Shown piece after piece: positions 1 through 6,812 of a stretch of DNA of 10,011 bases. This DNA is from Nitrososphaeraceae archaeon (lineage in GTDB: Archaea > Thermoproteota > Nitrososphaeria > Nitrososphaerales > Nitrososphaeraceae). Where the stretch lies: assembly GCA_025937665.1 (NCBI GenBank), contig JAICQW010000057.1:1-10011 (forward strand), read 5' to 3'. A program made the position numbers and the translations under genes. The notes beneath the pieces are model-generated. The model did not search any database. It was not told the origin of the DNA and saw only the letters and a list, made by a program, of their open reading frames with translations. How positions within the stretch are numbered: the stretch's first letter is position 1; each line of letters opens with the position of its first letter.

Positions 1-1060
1 ATCTGTGTCATTACTGGAAGCACAAAAATTAAATGAAACAAGTAAAATTCGCTGCGTAGGATTTACGGTCGAAACGAAACCCGACTATTGCAAGAATACT
101 CATATCGATTTGATGCTTGAACTTGGTTTTACTCGAGTTGAGATCGGTGTTCAATCTTTACAAGAAGATGTTTACAAAAATATTAATCGCGGTCACACTA
201 TTGATGATGTTTATGATTCATTCCAAGTTGCAAAGGACTCTGGATACAAAATTGTTGCTCATATGATGCCCGGATTGCCTGGTTCTACTCCTGAAAAGGA
301 TCTTGAAGATTTTCGCAAACTGTTTGACGACCAACGTCTAAAACCCGATATGCTTAAAATATATCCAACGTTACTGTTACGCGATACTGGATTGGCTAAA
401 CTGTATGAAAAAGGTCTTTACAAACCATATCCTAATGATGTGTTCATCGATTTGTTACTTGAAATGAAAAAAACTGTTCCCTCATGGGTAAGAATAATGA
501 GAATTCAACGTGAAATAGAATCTGAATATATTATTAATGGTAACACTGGTAGTAATTTACGACAGATACTTCAACAAAAATTAAAAGAACAAGGTTTACG
601 CTGTAATTGCATAAGATGTCGAGAGGTGGGAATAAGAAAACTTGGTCGTCAGGATGTTAATATAAATCTTAACCGAACTGATTATGATTCCTCCCATGGT
701 AAGGAAGTCTTTTTAAGTTTGGAAGACTCCGACAAAAAAGTTCTATTCGGATACTTAAGATTAAGAAAACTGGCCAAACCACATCGAACAGAATTGAAAG
801 AAAAGGATGGAACGCCGTCAGCAATCGTCCGTGAATTGCATATACTGGGTCAATTGGTCGATATAGGGAGGAACAGTGATTTTAAGACTACTTCTCAACA
901 TAAGGGATATGGATCTAGATTGCTAGAAAAAGCCGAAGAAATTGTAAAAAATGAATTCGGTATGAATTCAATTTCTATCATAAGTGCAATAGGTACGAGA
1001 CAGTATTACAAAAAGTTTGGATACGAATCAAACGGACCATATGTATCAAAGGAGTTATAA
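1..1060 (+). CDS. elp3: Elp3 family tRNA uridine(34) acetyltransferase / radical SAM enzyme, 5'-truncated by window edge
   Basis: Elp3 uses a radical-SAM domain and an acetyl-CoA-binding GNAT domain to start carboxymethylation of uridine 34 in tRNA anticodons; archaea usually have the single subunit. The frame is open through the left window edge (codons from base 2), so the GTG at base 5 is not a real start and about a third of the protein, including the SAM Fe-S cysteines, is missing. Visible are the end of the radical-SAM barrel (GFTVETKPDYC, then GVQSLQ and HMMPGLPGST), the zinc motif CNCIRCREVG (cysteine codons at 602, 608 and 617), and a C-terminal GNAT domain from about 690 with the acetyl-CoA loop QHKGYGSRLL and the typical Elp3 ending GTRQYYKKFGYE...GPYVSKEL. 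lysS follows after 4 nt, so the two are probably one transcript. The family assignment is nearly certain; the tRNA substrate set is inferred from the family. Confidence 0.96.
   Translation, partial: SVSLLEAQKLNETSKIRCVGFTVETKPDYCKNTHIDLMLELGFTRVEIGVQSLQEDVYKNINRGHTIDDVYDSFQVAKDSGYKIVAHMMPGLPGSTPEKDLEDFRKLFDDQRLKPDMLKIYPTLLLRDTGLAKLYEKGLYKPYPNDVFIDLLLEMKKTVPSWVRIMRIQREIESEYIINGNTGSNLRQILQQKLKEQGLRCNCIRCREVGIRKLGRQDVNINLNRTDYDSSHGKEVFLSLEDSDKKVLFGYLRLRKLAKPHRTELKEKDGTPSAIVRELHILGQLVDIGRNSDFKTTSQHKGYGSRLLEKAEEIVKNEFGMNSISIISAIGTRQYYKKFGYESNGPYVSKEL
1048..1054 (+). promoter_or_regulatory. Shine-Dalgarno of lysS inside the elp3 3' end
   Basis: AAAGGAG lies just before the elp3 stop codon, with 10 nt between GGAG and ATG 1065. 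It favours ATG 1065 over the in-frame upstream TTG 1017 and ATG 1041. The same spacing recurs at the RPA-like gene. Confidence 0.7.
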
Positions 1061-1064
1061 TGAT

Positions 1065-2672
1065 ATGAAGAGAGAAATCATAGGAAAAGGTACTTGGATA
1101 GATAAACTGGCTTCTACCATCATTAGAAGAGAAAAGGATATTGGAAGGTCTTTGGAGTTAGTTTTAGTAGAGAGTGGCCTAGGTGCATCTGGTTTTCCAC
1201 ACATAGGTAGTCTTGGCGATGCTGTTAGGGCCTATGGAGTTTCCCTAGCCATAAAAAATTTAGGCTATGAGTCAAAGTTAATTGCATATTCTGATGATTT
1301 GGATGGACTAAGAAAAATACCCTCAGGACTGCCTGAATGGTTGACTGAATACATCGGCAAACCCGTTTCTAATATACCAGATCCTATGGGTGAATGTCAT
1401 GAATCCTACGGAGCTCATATGAGTAGTTTGTTACTTGATGCGTTGGACAGACTTGGGATAAATTACGAATTTCTTAATGCCGCAAAAGTCTACGGAAATG
1501 GCATGTTGTCAGATCAAATAGATAAAATCTTGATTAATGCTCCTAATCTTGGTAACAAAATTGAAGAAATTGTAGGACAATCAAAATATAAAGAATCTCT
1601 TCCATACTTTCCAATTTGCGAATCATGTGGAAGACTTTACGTAGCAAACGCTGAAAAATATATAAGAGAAGAAAGGAAAGTTAGTTATATCTGTAGTGGA
1701 ACTAAATTAGGTAACAATGAGATAAAAGGATGCGGCTATACAGGTGAGATTCCTATAACTACTGGCAAGGGAAAACTTGCATGGAAAGTAGAATTTGCTG
1801 CGAGATGGAGTGCACTAGATATTCGATTTGAGGCATATGGCAAAGACATAATGGATTCGGTAAGGGTAAACGACTGGGTATCAGATGGTATACTTGCTTA
1901 CGCACATCCATTCCACGTAAAATATGAGATGTTTCTTGATAAAGGGGGTAAGAAGATAAGCAAGTCAATCGGTAATGTTCTTACCCCACAAGTATGGTTA
2001 CGCTATGGAACGCCTCAATCTTTATTATTGCTTTTATTCAAGAGAATAACTGGGACAAGGCAAGTTAGCGTCGACGATATCCCTACCTTAATGGACGAGT
2101 ATGATGATTGTGAGGATATTTATTTCGGAAAGAGAAAAGAGGGTAATGAAGATAAGCTCATTAAGACAAAAGGGTTGTACGAATATATTAATCACCTAAG
2201 GAGCTCCGAACAACCACTTCAACATGTTCCTTACATGCTCATGGTTCAACAAGCATCTTTTTTTTCAGGAAATGAAAGGATAAAAAAAATCTTTGATAGG
2301 CTGGTAAAATATAAAGTTGCAAGTGAATTAACTATGGATCTCGAACAAAAAATTCAATTAGCGTGTAATTGGACCGATGACCATACCTCCACTGAAAAAT
2401 TTGATGTACTCCTAACTGAAAAGGAAAAACTGATAATCAGAAAAATAATGGAGGGTCTTGAAATTGAAGATCCCAATTCCATTTTAGATGCTGAAAAAAT
2501 ACAGCAATTAATTTATGAAACTTCGAAGGAAAACGAAGAGCAACCTAAAAAAATATTTAAACTGATGTACAAAATGCTGATAAACGCCGACAGTGGACCA
2601 AGACTTGGTGGGTACATTACTGATCTAGGAAAGCACAGAATTCGTTCTATCCTTGAACCGTATGTTTCTTGA
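1065..2672 (+). CDS. lysS: Class I lysyl-tRNA synthetase
   Basis: This enzyme charges tRNA-Lys with lysine in the cytoplasm. It is the archaeal class I type, unrelated to the class II enzyme of most bacteria. Numbered from ATG 1065 (535 aa, normal for the family), it shows the HIGH-type motif PHIGS at residues 45-49, a zinc-knuckle insertion with C185-x2-C188, C210 and C223, and the KMSKS-type loop KISKS at 297-301 followed by IGNVLTP. The C-terminal third is the helical anticodon-binding region. The frame is open further upstream to TTG 1017 and ATG 1041, but both lie inside elp3. ATG 1065 sits 10 nt after a GGAG at 1051-1054, which decides the start. It is spaced 4 nt from the elp3 stop, so co-transcription and translational coupling are likely. 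All catalytic motifs look intact. Confidence 0.97.
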   Translation: MKREIIGKGTWIDKLASTIIRREKDIGRSLELVLVESGLGASGFPHIGSLGDAVRAYGVSLAIKNLGYESKLIAYSDDLDGLRKIPSGLPEWLTEYIGKPVSNIPDPMGECHESYGAHMSSLLLDALDRLGINYEFLNAAKVYGNGMLSDQIDKILINAPNLGNKIEEIVGQSKYKESLPYFPICESCGRLYVANAEKYIREERKVSYICSGTKLGNNEIKGCGYTGEIPITTGKGKLAWKVEFAARWSALDIRFEAYGKDIMDSVRVNDWVSDGILAYAHPFHVKYEMFLDKGGKKISKSIGNVLTPQVWLRYGTPQSLLLLLFKRITGTRQVSVDDIPTLMDEYDDCEDIYFGKRKEGNEDKLIKTKGLYEYINHLRSSEQPLQHVPYMLMVQQASFFSGNERIKKIFDRLVKYKVASELTMDLEQKIQLACNWTDDHTSTEKFDVLLTEKEKLIIRKIMEGLEIEDPNSILDAEKIQQLIYETSKENEEQPKKIFKLMYKMLINADSGPRLGGYITDLGKHRIRSILEPYVS

Positions 2673-2829
2673 TTGCGTAAAACGCGACAATACTTGTCTA
2701 ATTGACTTGAAATTGGGGTTGTAGAAAGTTCACTTGACAACTGACCTGGAAAACATCCATTAGATTGGAATGGCAAGCGTCATACACTGATTCTCAAAAC
2801 ATATAGGCAAGAGATAGAATCTAGTATTT

Positions 2830-2835
2830 GGAGGT
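2830..2835 (+). promoter_or_regulatory. Shine-Dalgarno GGAGGT deciding a TTG start
   Basis: GGAGGT is followed by 10 nt and TTG 2846. It overlaps the alternative TTG 2828, which makes that upstream codon an unlikely start. A TATA-like CATATAG near 2800-2806 would place transcription initiation at about 2829, giving a very short leader with the SD at its 5' end. That promoter is only a weak suggestion. Confidence 0.65.
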
Positions 2836-2845
2836 CACAATTAGA

Positions 2846-4270
2846 TTGTCACTTGACTTTAAGAAAATGATTGACATATTATTGGAACAGAAACCGGATA
2901 TCAATTTAGAGCAAATAAAAGAACTCATAGAAGAAAAAAAGAGAAAGATAGGCGCAGGTTACTTGACTGATCAGGGTGCCTTGTTCCTTGTGGCTGCTGA
3001 CTTGGGCGCTACTTTTGATAATGTTCAACGAACAAAAAGGGGAATTAAGGATCTATATATCGGTGCAAGAGATTTAGATTTAACCGTGAGACTTCTTAAT
3101 AGCTATCCGATAAGGACTTTTACAAAAAAGGATACAAACGAAAATATTGAAAATAGAACTATATCTGTTTACGATGCCGGTGGGAGCATAAAAGTAAGGC
3201 TATGGGATAATTTAACTCACGTGATTGAGGATAATCAATTGAAGCCAGGGGATTTGATACAAATAAAAAATTGCTATGTAAAAAGTGCCCTAAACGGAAA
3301 GCCAATTATAAATATTGCGGAGGGCGGTAATATATCTCCTTATCAAGGTAACGATGCTTCTATTCCGGATATAGATGGCATAACATCAAACATAGATGGC
3401 ATCAGGTCGGAAAAAGAGAACGTAGTGGTGTCCGGACTAATCAGTTCTATTCCCAGGATAATAGAATTTACTGATTCTCGAGGAGAGCAGAAAAAATCAT
3501 TACAAACCATGTTGTCAAATGATACCGGAGATAGAAAACTAAGGGTTGCATTATGGAACATTGACGAAGAAAGTTTACCAAAATTTTTCCAAATGAATAT
3601 TCCGATCAGAATCATTGGAGCTCGAATAAAGGAAGGCAACTTGCAATATGGTAATGGAGACTATGAGATTCACGGTGACGAGAGTACCATTATAGAATTG
3701 AAGGAAAAACCCCAGGACTATGAAGTTCATTCGATTAGAATAATAACTGAGGGAAGAACAGAGAATGATAGTGTAAATTATGTTGGTATAGATAAGGATA
3801 AAAAATTGGTTTATGTCATCCTTCAAGGAGTTTCAGATAAAGTAACTTCCAACTCAATATTGGACTGTATACCCAGCAGGATATTTGGGAATATGGTATT
3901 TCTAAAAGAAGATTCGTACTTGGAATTAGTGGAAAACAAATCATTTCCTGCACTTGAAGAATGTGTTGCTAAAATAAAGGATATAATAACAGTAGGTGAA
4001 TCATACATTGTAGAATCAATCGTCTTGCAGCAACCAAATACCGCACAAGTGAATACGAAAACTGGGGAATTAGTTTCAGTTACAGATACCTTGATAGGTG
4101 ATGATACTGGTGAAATTCGACTTGTTGGTTGGCGGGATAGTAGCACTGAACTGGGGAAGGTAAAAGTTGGTGATCGAATAAGAATCATAGGTGCTTTACT
4201 AAATACTGGCAGGGAAGGAAAACTAGAGCTGACACTCAGGAAAGATTCGTCGATTATTAATCTCATATAA
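2846..4270 (+). CDS. RPA-like single-stranded-DNA-binding protein with three OB folds
   Basis: This is a replication protein A large-subunit type protein that binds and protects single-stranded DNA in replication and repair. Numbered from TTG 2846 (474 aa), residues 1-60 form the helical N-terminus typical of archaeal RPA (EEKKRKIGAGYLTDQGALFL). Three OB folds follow at about 75-160, 190-285 and 383-470. Each carries the hallmark DxG...W strand: YDAGGSIKVRLW, NDTGDRKLRVALW and DDTGEIRLVGW. The stretch 290-380 between OB2 and OB3 is less clear and could hide a diverged fourth OB fold. No zinc-finger cysteines are seen, unlike some euryarchaeal RPA. The frame is also open at TTG 2828, but GGAGGT at 2830-2835 lies 10 nt before TTG 2846, so the latter is preferred. 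Family confidence is high; the exact paralog name is uncertain. Confidence 0.9.
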   Translation: MSLDFKKMIDILLEQKPDINLEQIKELIEEKKRKIGAGYLTDQGALFLVAADLGATFDNVQRTKRGIKDLYIGARDLDLTVRLLNSYPIRTFTKKDTNENIENRTISVYDAGGSIKVRLWDNLTHVIEDNQLKPGDLIQIKNCYVKSALNGKPIINIAEGGNISPYQGNDASIPDIDGITSNIDGIRSEKENVVVSGLISSIPRIIEFTDSRGEQKKSLQTMLSNDTGDRKLRVALWNIDEESLPKFFQMNIPIRIIGARIKEGNLQYGNGDYEIHGDESTIIELKEKPQDYEVHSIRIITEGRTENDSVNYVGIDKDKKLVYVILQGVSDKVTSNSILDCIPSRIFGNMVFLKEDSYLELVENKSFPALEECVAKIKDIITVGESYIVESIVLQQPNTAQVNTKTGELVSVTDTLIGDDTGEIRLVGWRDSSTELGKVKVGDRIRIIGALLNTGREGKLELTLRKDSSIINLI

Positions 4271-4378
4271 GGTATCGGATAATGGTGACTGACTAATTTG
4301 CCGAATGTATCAAATAGTTAGCTGCTCGATTATTATTTTCTATAAGTGATAATATTATTTATAGTATCAAATTTAGAG

Positions 4379-4384
4379 AAAAAA
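4379..4384 (-). terminator. Possible T-run terminator of the Excalibur-type gene
   Basis: A6 on the + strand gives U6 in the minus transcript about 70 nt after its stop codon. The 4271-4455 gap lies between convergent genes, is AT-rich, and shows no ORF or RNA gene that I can support. Archaeal termination often needs only such U-runs. Confidence 0.35.
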
Positions 4385-4455
4385 CTGGTATTTGGACGAT
4401 ATCCCTGATAATCATTTTAGAAAGTCATAGTATTAGTCATCTTTCAACGCAATCT

Positions 4456-5412
4456 TCATTCTTCGCATCCTATGCCATCCGCATCAGAATCAAAACCATG
4501 AGGATCAGGCAATATTACTTTGAAATTCCTGAATGGAATGTCAGCACAAATCAATTTGGATGAATATTTTGTGATACAGATCTCTGGATACGAAGAGTCA
4601 CAACCTTCTGTTGAATTGGAGTCAGATTCAGAACTGTCAGTTTGACTCGCATTTGCCATTATTTGAGACCGAGTCTGATTTTGATCCACATGTACCTCCT
4701 GCTGTTGTTGCTGTTCTTGTTCCAGTTTTTGTTCATTCGTCTGAGTCGCTTGTGTCACATTAGCGGTGGCATCGGAAGTTGATGTAATATTAGCTCCGCT
4801 CTGCCTATTTTGACTCACAAATTGTTTAGCTTCATCTTGCGTGAACTTTCCTGTTTTTACTAGTTCATTAATCAAGTTATTCTCTGTAATATCGTCGGAA
4901 GTTGATGTACCAGATGTATTCAAAGTTGGTCGCTCCTGCTGTTGTTGCTGTTCTAGTTCCTGCTGTTGTTGCTGTTCTAGTTCCGGCTGTATTTGATCCG
5001 CATCAGACATATCATTACTTCGAGTCATATTTTGATTATCACTATCCTGTCCATTTACTTCTTCAGTATTTTGACCTTCTTCATGATCAATATATTTTTC
5101 CTCAAAGTAATTTGTATTCTCAAAACAACGTACTATTTCATAATCACCCAATTTCTCTCCAACCTTGTTAGCTAAATCTATACAGTTTCTCACATCTTCC
5201 TTTGCATTCTTGTAAACAACAGAATCCCTGAATTTGTTATAGTCTACCTTGTCGTCGTCCTTATCTCCGTTTCTAATGTCTTTTACCATTTCTCCCATTC
5301 CTTTATAGTCTTCCCAAATCTCCTCCACGGCGAATGCCTGAAAACTGGTCACTGAAATAGAAAAAACAGAAAAAGTAGTAATCATAAAATAGATATAGTA
5401 AATTTTCATCAT
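4456..5412 (-). CDS. Secreted low-complexity protein with C-terminal Excalibur-like calcium-loop domain
   Basis: This 318-aa exported protein starts with a signal peptide (hydrophobic residues 5-25, likely cleavage after FQAFA at 28). The mature N-terminus (30-115) is charged with cysteines 77 and 96. Residues 115-265 are a disordered Ser/Thr/Asn/Gln-rich linker with three Gln blocks (near 144-151, 152-159 and 228-238) and several N-x-S/T sequons. The C-terminus (271-318) has four cysteines (271, 279, 289, 316) and ends DPHGFDSDADGIGCEE, the DxDxDG-C-E pattern of Excalibur-like extracellular calcium-binding modules. A surface or envelope role is likely; a specific function cannot be given. 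ATG 5412 is preferred, or ATG 5409 next to it; AAAGGA lies 10 nt upstream of ATG 5412. The gene converges on the RPA-like gene. Confidence 0.85.
   Translation of the reverse strand: MMKIYYIYFMITTFSVFSISVTSFQAFAVEEIWEDYKGMGEMVKDIRNGDKDDDKVDYNKFRDSVVYKNAKEDVRNCIDLANKVGEKLGDYEIVRCFENTNYFEEKYIDHEEGQNTEEVNGQDSDNQNMTRSNDMSDADQIQPELEQQQQQELEQQQQQERPTLNTSGTSTSDDITENNLINELVKTGKFTQDEAKQFVSQNRQSGANITSTSDATANVTQATQTNEQKLEQEQQQQQEVHVDQNQTRSQIMANASQTDSSESDSNSTEGCDSSYPEICITKYSSKLICADIPFRNFKVILPDPHGFDSDADGIGCEE
4697..4720 (-). repeat. Dispersed third copy of the 24-nt Gln-block unit
   Basis: It matches the 4934-4957 unit at 23 of 24 positions (CTTGT in place of CTAGT near the end) and encodes the Gln block at residues 231-238 of the same protein. 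Confidence 0.8.
4934..4981 (-). repeat. Exact 24-nt tandem duplication encoding ELEQQQQQ
   Basis: Two identical adjacent 24-nt units (4934-4957 and 4958-4981) lie in frame inside the secreted-protein gene and each encode eight residues. A third copy with one mismatch sits at 4697-4720. The units keep the frame, so copy number can vary without breaking the gene. Confidence 0.9.
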
Positions 5413-5527
5413 GATTCGAATTTCCTTTGTCTACGATCAGCACTATAACAAATAAGGATTTGTGTTAGCATATGAGACGGAAATATTAAAAAATTTACTT
5501 TTAAAATGACGGGAGAATCGAGAGAAA

Positions 5528-5553
5528 GGGCCGGAAGGCAGATCTTTCCGCCC
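5528..5553 (-). promoter_or_regulatory. GC-rich hairpin next to a TATA box, upstream of the secreted-protein gene
   Basis: GGGCCGGAA and TTCCGCCC can pair as an 8-bp stem with one bulged C and a 9-nt loop, in otherwise AT-rich DNA. There is no adjacent U-run, so it does not look like a terminator. A TATA-like ATTTATATC on the minus strand (5570-5578) would start transcription near 5548, putting the hairpin at the start of a leader of about 135 nt for the gene starting at 5412. The rest of 5413-5649 holds no gene I can support. Confidence 0.35.
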
Positions 5554-5649
5554 AGTATAATAAAACTTTGATATAAATACGGAATGCGAATTTTAGAATT
5601 TACATTTGTTTTAGAAAATTTCAAATCTAATGGGAAGCGGAAATGAATA

Positions 5650-5826
5650 CTAGTGCATTATCGTGATTGCATGATATCCTGAACCACATTCTGGACAAGA
5701 GGCATGATCGCATAAACATTCAACGCAATACTTATTGGAATCGTAAAAAATGCATAGACTATCCGAATATAGACAGGTCTCACAAGTCACTAACTTTCTA
5801 CATCGATCAGAATCAAACTTATGCAT
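5650..5826 (-). CDS. Small cysteine-rich (zinc-binding type) protein, 58 aa
   Basis: The frame runs from ATG 5826 to TAG at 5650-5652 and encodes 58 residues, nine of them cysteine. The order is C9, C15-x2-C18, C25, C34-x2-C37, C39, C44-x2-C47, with H41 and H52 close by. Paired CxxC motifs plus histidines point to one or two zinc-ribbon or B-box-like sites. There is no signal peptide, so it is probably cytoplasmic. There is no Shine-Dalgarno, but a palindromic TATA box at 5855-5864 would begin transcription about 7 nt before ATG, matching near-leaderless archaeal mRNAs. It is divergent from the broken ferritin-like gene and could share its promoter region. I do not recognise a named family. 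The cysteine spacing makes a chance ORF unlikely. Confidence 0.7.
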   Translation of the reverse strand: MHKFDSDRCRKLVTCETCLYSDSLCIFYDSNKYCVECLCDHASCPECGSGYHAITIMH

Positions 5827-5854
5827 TTAAGGTAAGATTATCATGATCAAAAAA

Positions 5855-5864
5855 ATTTATAAAT
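5855..5864. promoter_or_regulatory. Palindromic TATA box of a divergent promoter
   Basis: ATTTATAAAT is a perfect 10-bp palindrome. On the minus strand it would start an almost leaderless transcript of the cysteine-rich gene (ATG 5826). On the plus strand it would start near 5886, about 40 nt before the AGGAGG at 5927-5932 of the broken ferritin-like gene. Confidence 0.5.
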
Positions 5865-5940
5865 ATTATATTAAAGTTTGAGGGAATGTCATATTTGTTC
5901 CGTTCCTGGATCCTAGTATGTTTCTCAGGAGGAATCTATA

Positions 5941-6160
5941 CTTTCAAACGAACTGACGGCAGAAGCGGGATCATGCGCTTGACTCGTTTATTTGTCTTGC
6001 GGAAGGCGGTGAAGTCACCCACTATGAAGTCTTGAACTCAGTTGCAAAAGATGTGAAGAACAAAAAGTTCGGAACAAAAGTAAGAATGATCCTTAAGGAA
6101 GAAAAGAGACATCTGAATTTATGCACAAAGTTGGCTACGGACAACGCTGCTTCGGCATAA
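5941..6160 (+). pseudogene. Broken ferritin-like (DUF892/YciE-like) small protein gene, frameshifted and without a normal start
   Basis: Two frames join into one sensible protein of about 72 residues. Frame 5941 reads LSNELTAEAGSCA and stops at TGA 5980-5982. The +1 frame from 5981 reads DSFICLAEGGEVTHYEVLN and continues through ILKEEKRHLNLCTKL to TAA 6158-6160. The helical pattern with EVxHYE and EEKRH resembles the last two helices of DUF892/ferritin-like proteins; that family call is tentative. A strong AGGAGG (5927-5932) precedes the first frame, but no ATG, GTG or TTG follows at a proper distance; CTT stands at 5941 where a start would be expected. ATG 5918 is in the downstream frame but meets TGA at 5954. 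A lost start plus a one-base shift points to a pseudogene. A sequencing error, or +1 recoding at GCT-TGA-C, are alternatives. Confidence 0.6.
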
Positions 6161-6168
6161 ATCACCCA

Positions 6169-6176
6169 TTTTTTTT
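6169..6176 (+). terminator. T8 run after the ferritin-like pseudogene
   Basis: Eight consecutive T begin 8 nt after the stop at 6160, a typical archaeal U-run terminator. The adjoining TTATAT at 6175-6180 may be the TATA box of the next small gene, predicting a start near 6204. Confidence 0.55.
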
Positions 6177-6224
6177 ATATTCAATGGGCAATGTTCTTAA
6201 CCTTTGTTGGTCATTAACATTACA

Positions 6225-6392
6225 ATGAGCGAATCAACAAACGATAGCAGTGGACTTGAAGAAGCACAGAAGAATCAGAAAAAGCCGGGTGCCGCAGAAA
6301 ATGATCCTGAGACGACTGGACCTGCTGAAAACTTAAGGGAAGAGGCAGCAGAAATGGTCGATGAGGATAGCGACGAAAAAGACTCTGTCTAA
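6225..6392 (+). CDS. Small acidic, probably disordered protein, 55 aa
   Basis: From ATG 6225 the product is 55 residues, begins MSESTNDSSGLEEAQ, and is dominated by Glu, Asp, Asn, Ser and Ala with one PETTGPAEN segment and a very acidic tail (VDEDSDEKDS). It has no aromatic core, cysteine, signal peptide or membrane segment, so it is likely an intrinsically disordered cytoplasmic protein. An in-frame TTG 6204 would add MLVINIT, but ATG 6225 gives the hydrophilic composition expected. No Shine-Dalgarno is seen. A TATA-like TTATAT at 6175-6180 fits a leader of about 20 nt. T-rich tracts after the stop (6394-6403) probably end the transcript. I recognise no family. Strong compositional bias, own promoter and own terminator support a real gene. 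Confidence 0.6.
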   Translation: MSESTNDSSGLEEAQKNQKKPGAAENDPETTGPAENLREEAAEMVDEDSDEKDSV

Positions 6393-6393
6393 C

Positions 6394-6403
6394 TTTTTAT
6401 TTT
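6394..6403 (+). terminator. T-rich terminator after the acidic protein gene
   Basis: TTTTTATTTT lies directly after TAA 6390-6392. It separates the acidic gene from the promoter at 6473-6482. Confidence 0.45.
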
Positions 6404-6472
6404 CTTTCAAGATACAAACTACGTTACATGTACAGTAATTAGTAAAGTTCTCAGAAGTCTGGACACCTAGAA

Positions 6473-6482
6473 TTATTATAAA
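6473..6482 (+). promoter_or_regulatory. TATA box of a leaderless two-gene unit
   Basis: TTATTATAAA is centred about 26 nt before ATG 6504, so transcription should start at or within a base or two of the start codon. No Shine-Dalgarno is present, as expected for a leaderless mRNA. Confidence 0.6.
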
Positions 6483-6503
6483 CAATAATGCCCGTATAGT
6501 TGT

Positions 6504-6812
6504 ATGGAGAATTTAAAACAGGAATCTTCTAATCTTGTTGATGAGGCAAGTAAGAAAGTTCAAGAGGGTGCGTCTCAATTACCCGAAATAATTAAACAAG
6601 TTGTAGACAAGCTGATTGGCAAGAATATGGAAGTTACATATGATTTTCAGAATCTAGAAGTGGATGTCCCAAGGGTAACGGGACCTGACGGGAAAGAGAT
6701 AGCAAGCGCAAAATGGAAACTTAACGGCAAGTTTGTTTTATCAACACAACTTTTAGAAACTTCTGGTTCGTTAGAAAATGAGCGATCCCAACCAAATATT
6801 GCAGAAAACTGA
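6504..6812 (+). CDS. Uncharacterised 102-aa protein, first of an overlapping pair
   Basis: Residues 1-40 form a predicted amphipathic helix region (NLVDEASKKVQEGASQLPEI, then KQVVDKLIG). Residues 42-85 look like a beta-rich domain (MEVTYDFQNLEVDVPRV, a PDGKE turn, then KWKLNGKFVLSTQ). The last 15 residues are polar and coincide with the overlap with the next gene. There is no signal peptide, membrane helix or cysteine. The start is fixed by a leaderless promoter 26 nt upstream; the nearby ATG 6487 hits a stop after three codons. The next gene begins 35 nt before this one ends, in another frame, so the two are almost certainly co-expressed and perhaps act together. I do not recognise the family and assign no function. 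Confidence 0.75.
   Translation: MENLKQESSNLVDEASKKVQEGASQLPEIIKQVVDKLIGKNMEVTYDFQNLEVDVPRVTGPDGKEIASAKWKLNGKFVLSTQLLETSGSLENERSQPNIAEN

Noticed and set aside
3343..4266. Minus-strand ORFs opposite the RPA-like gene
   Set aside because: The plus frame encodes three OB folds. The minus translations show no motifs and no start signals.
4902..5171. Plus-strand ORFs opposite the secreted-protein gene
   Set aside because: They are the shadow of the Gln-block repeat and neighbouring codons. The minus frame has a signal peptide and a recognisable C-terminal domain.
5409..5624. 71-aa minus-strand ORF ending in an ATGA overlap with the secreted-protein start
   Set aside because: The translation has no domain-like pattern, it contains the GC-rich hairpin and TATA box, and there is no Shine-Dalgarno. 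It more likely reads through the leader and promoter region.
6420..6440. Palindromic TACATGTA with TTAC/GTAA arms as an operator
   Set aside because: It is too short and too far from the TATA box at 6473 to support beyond chance.
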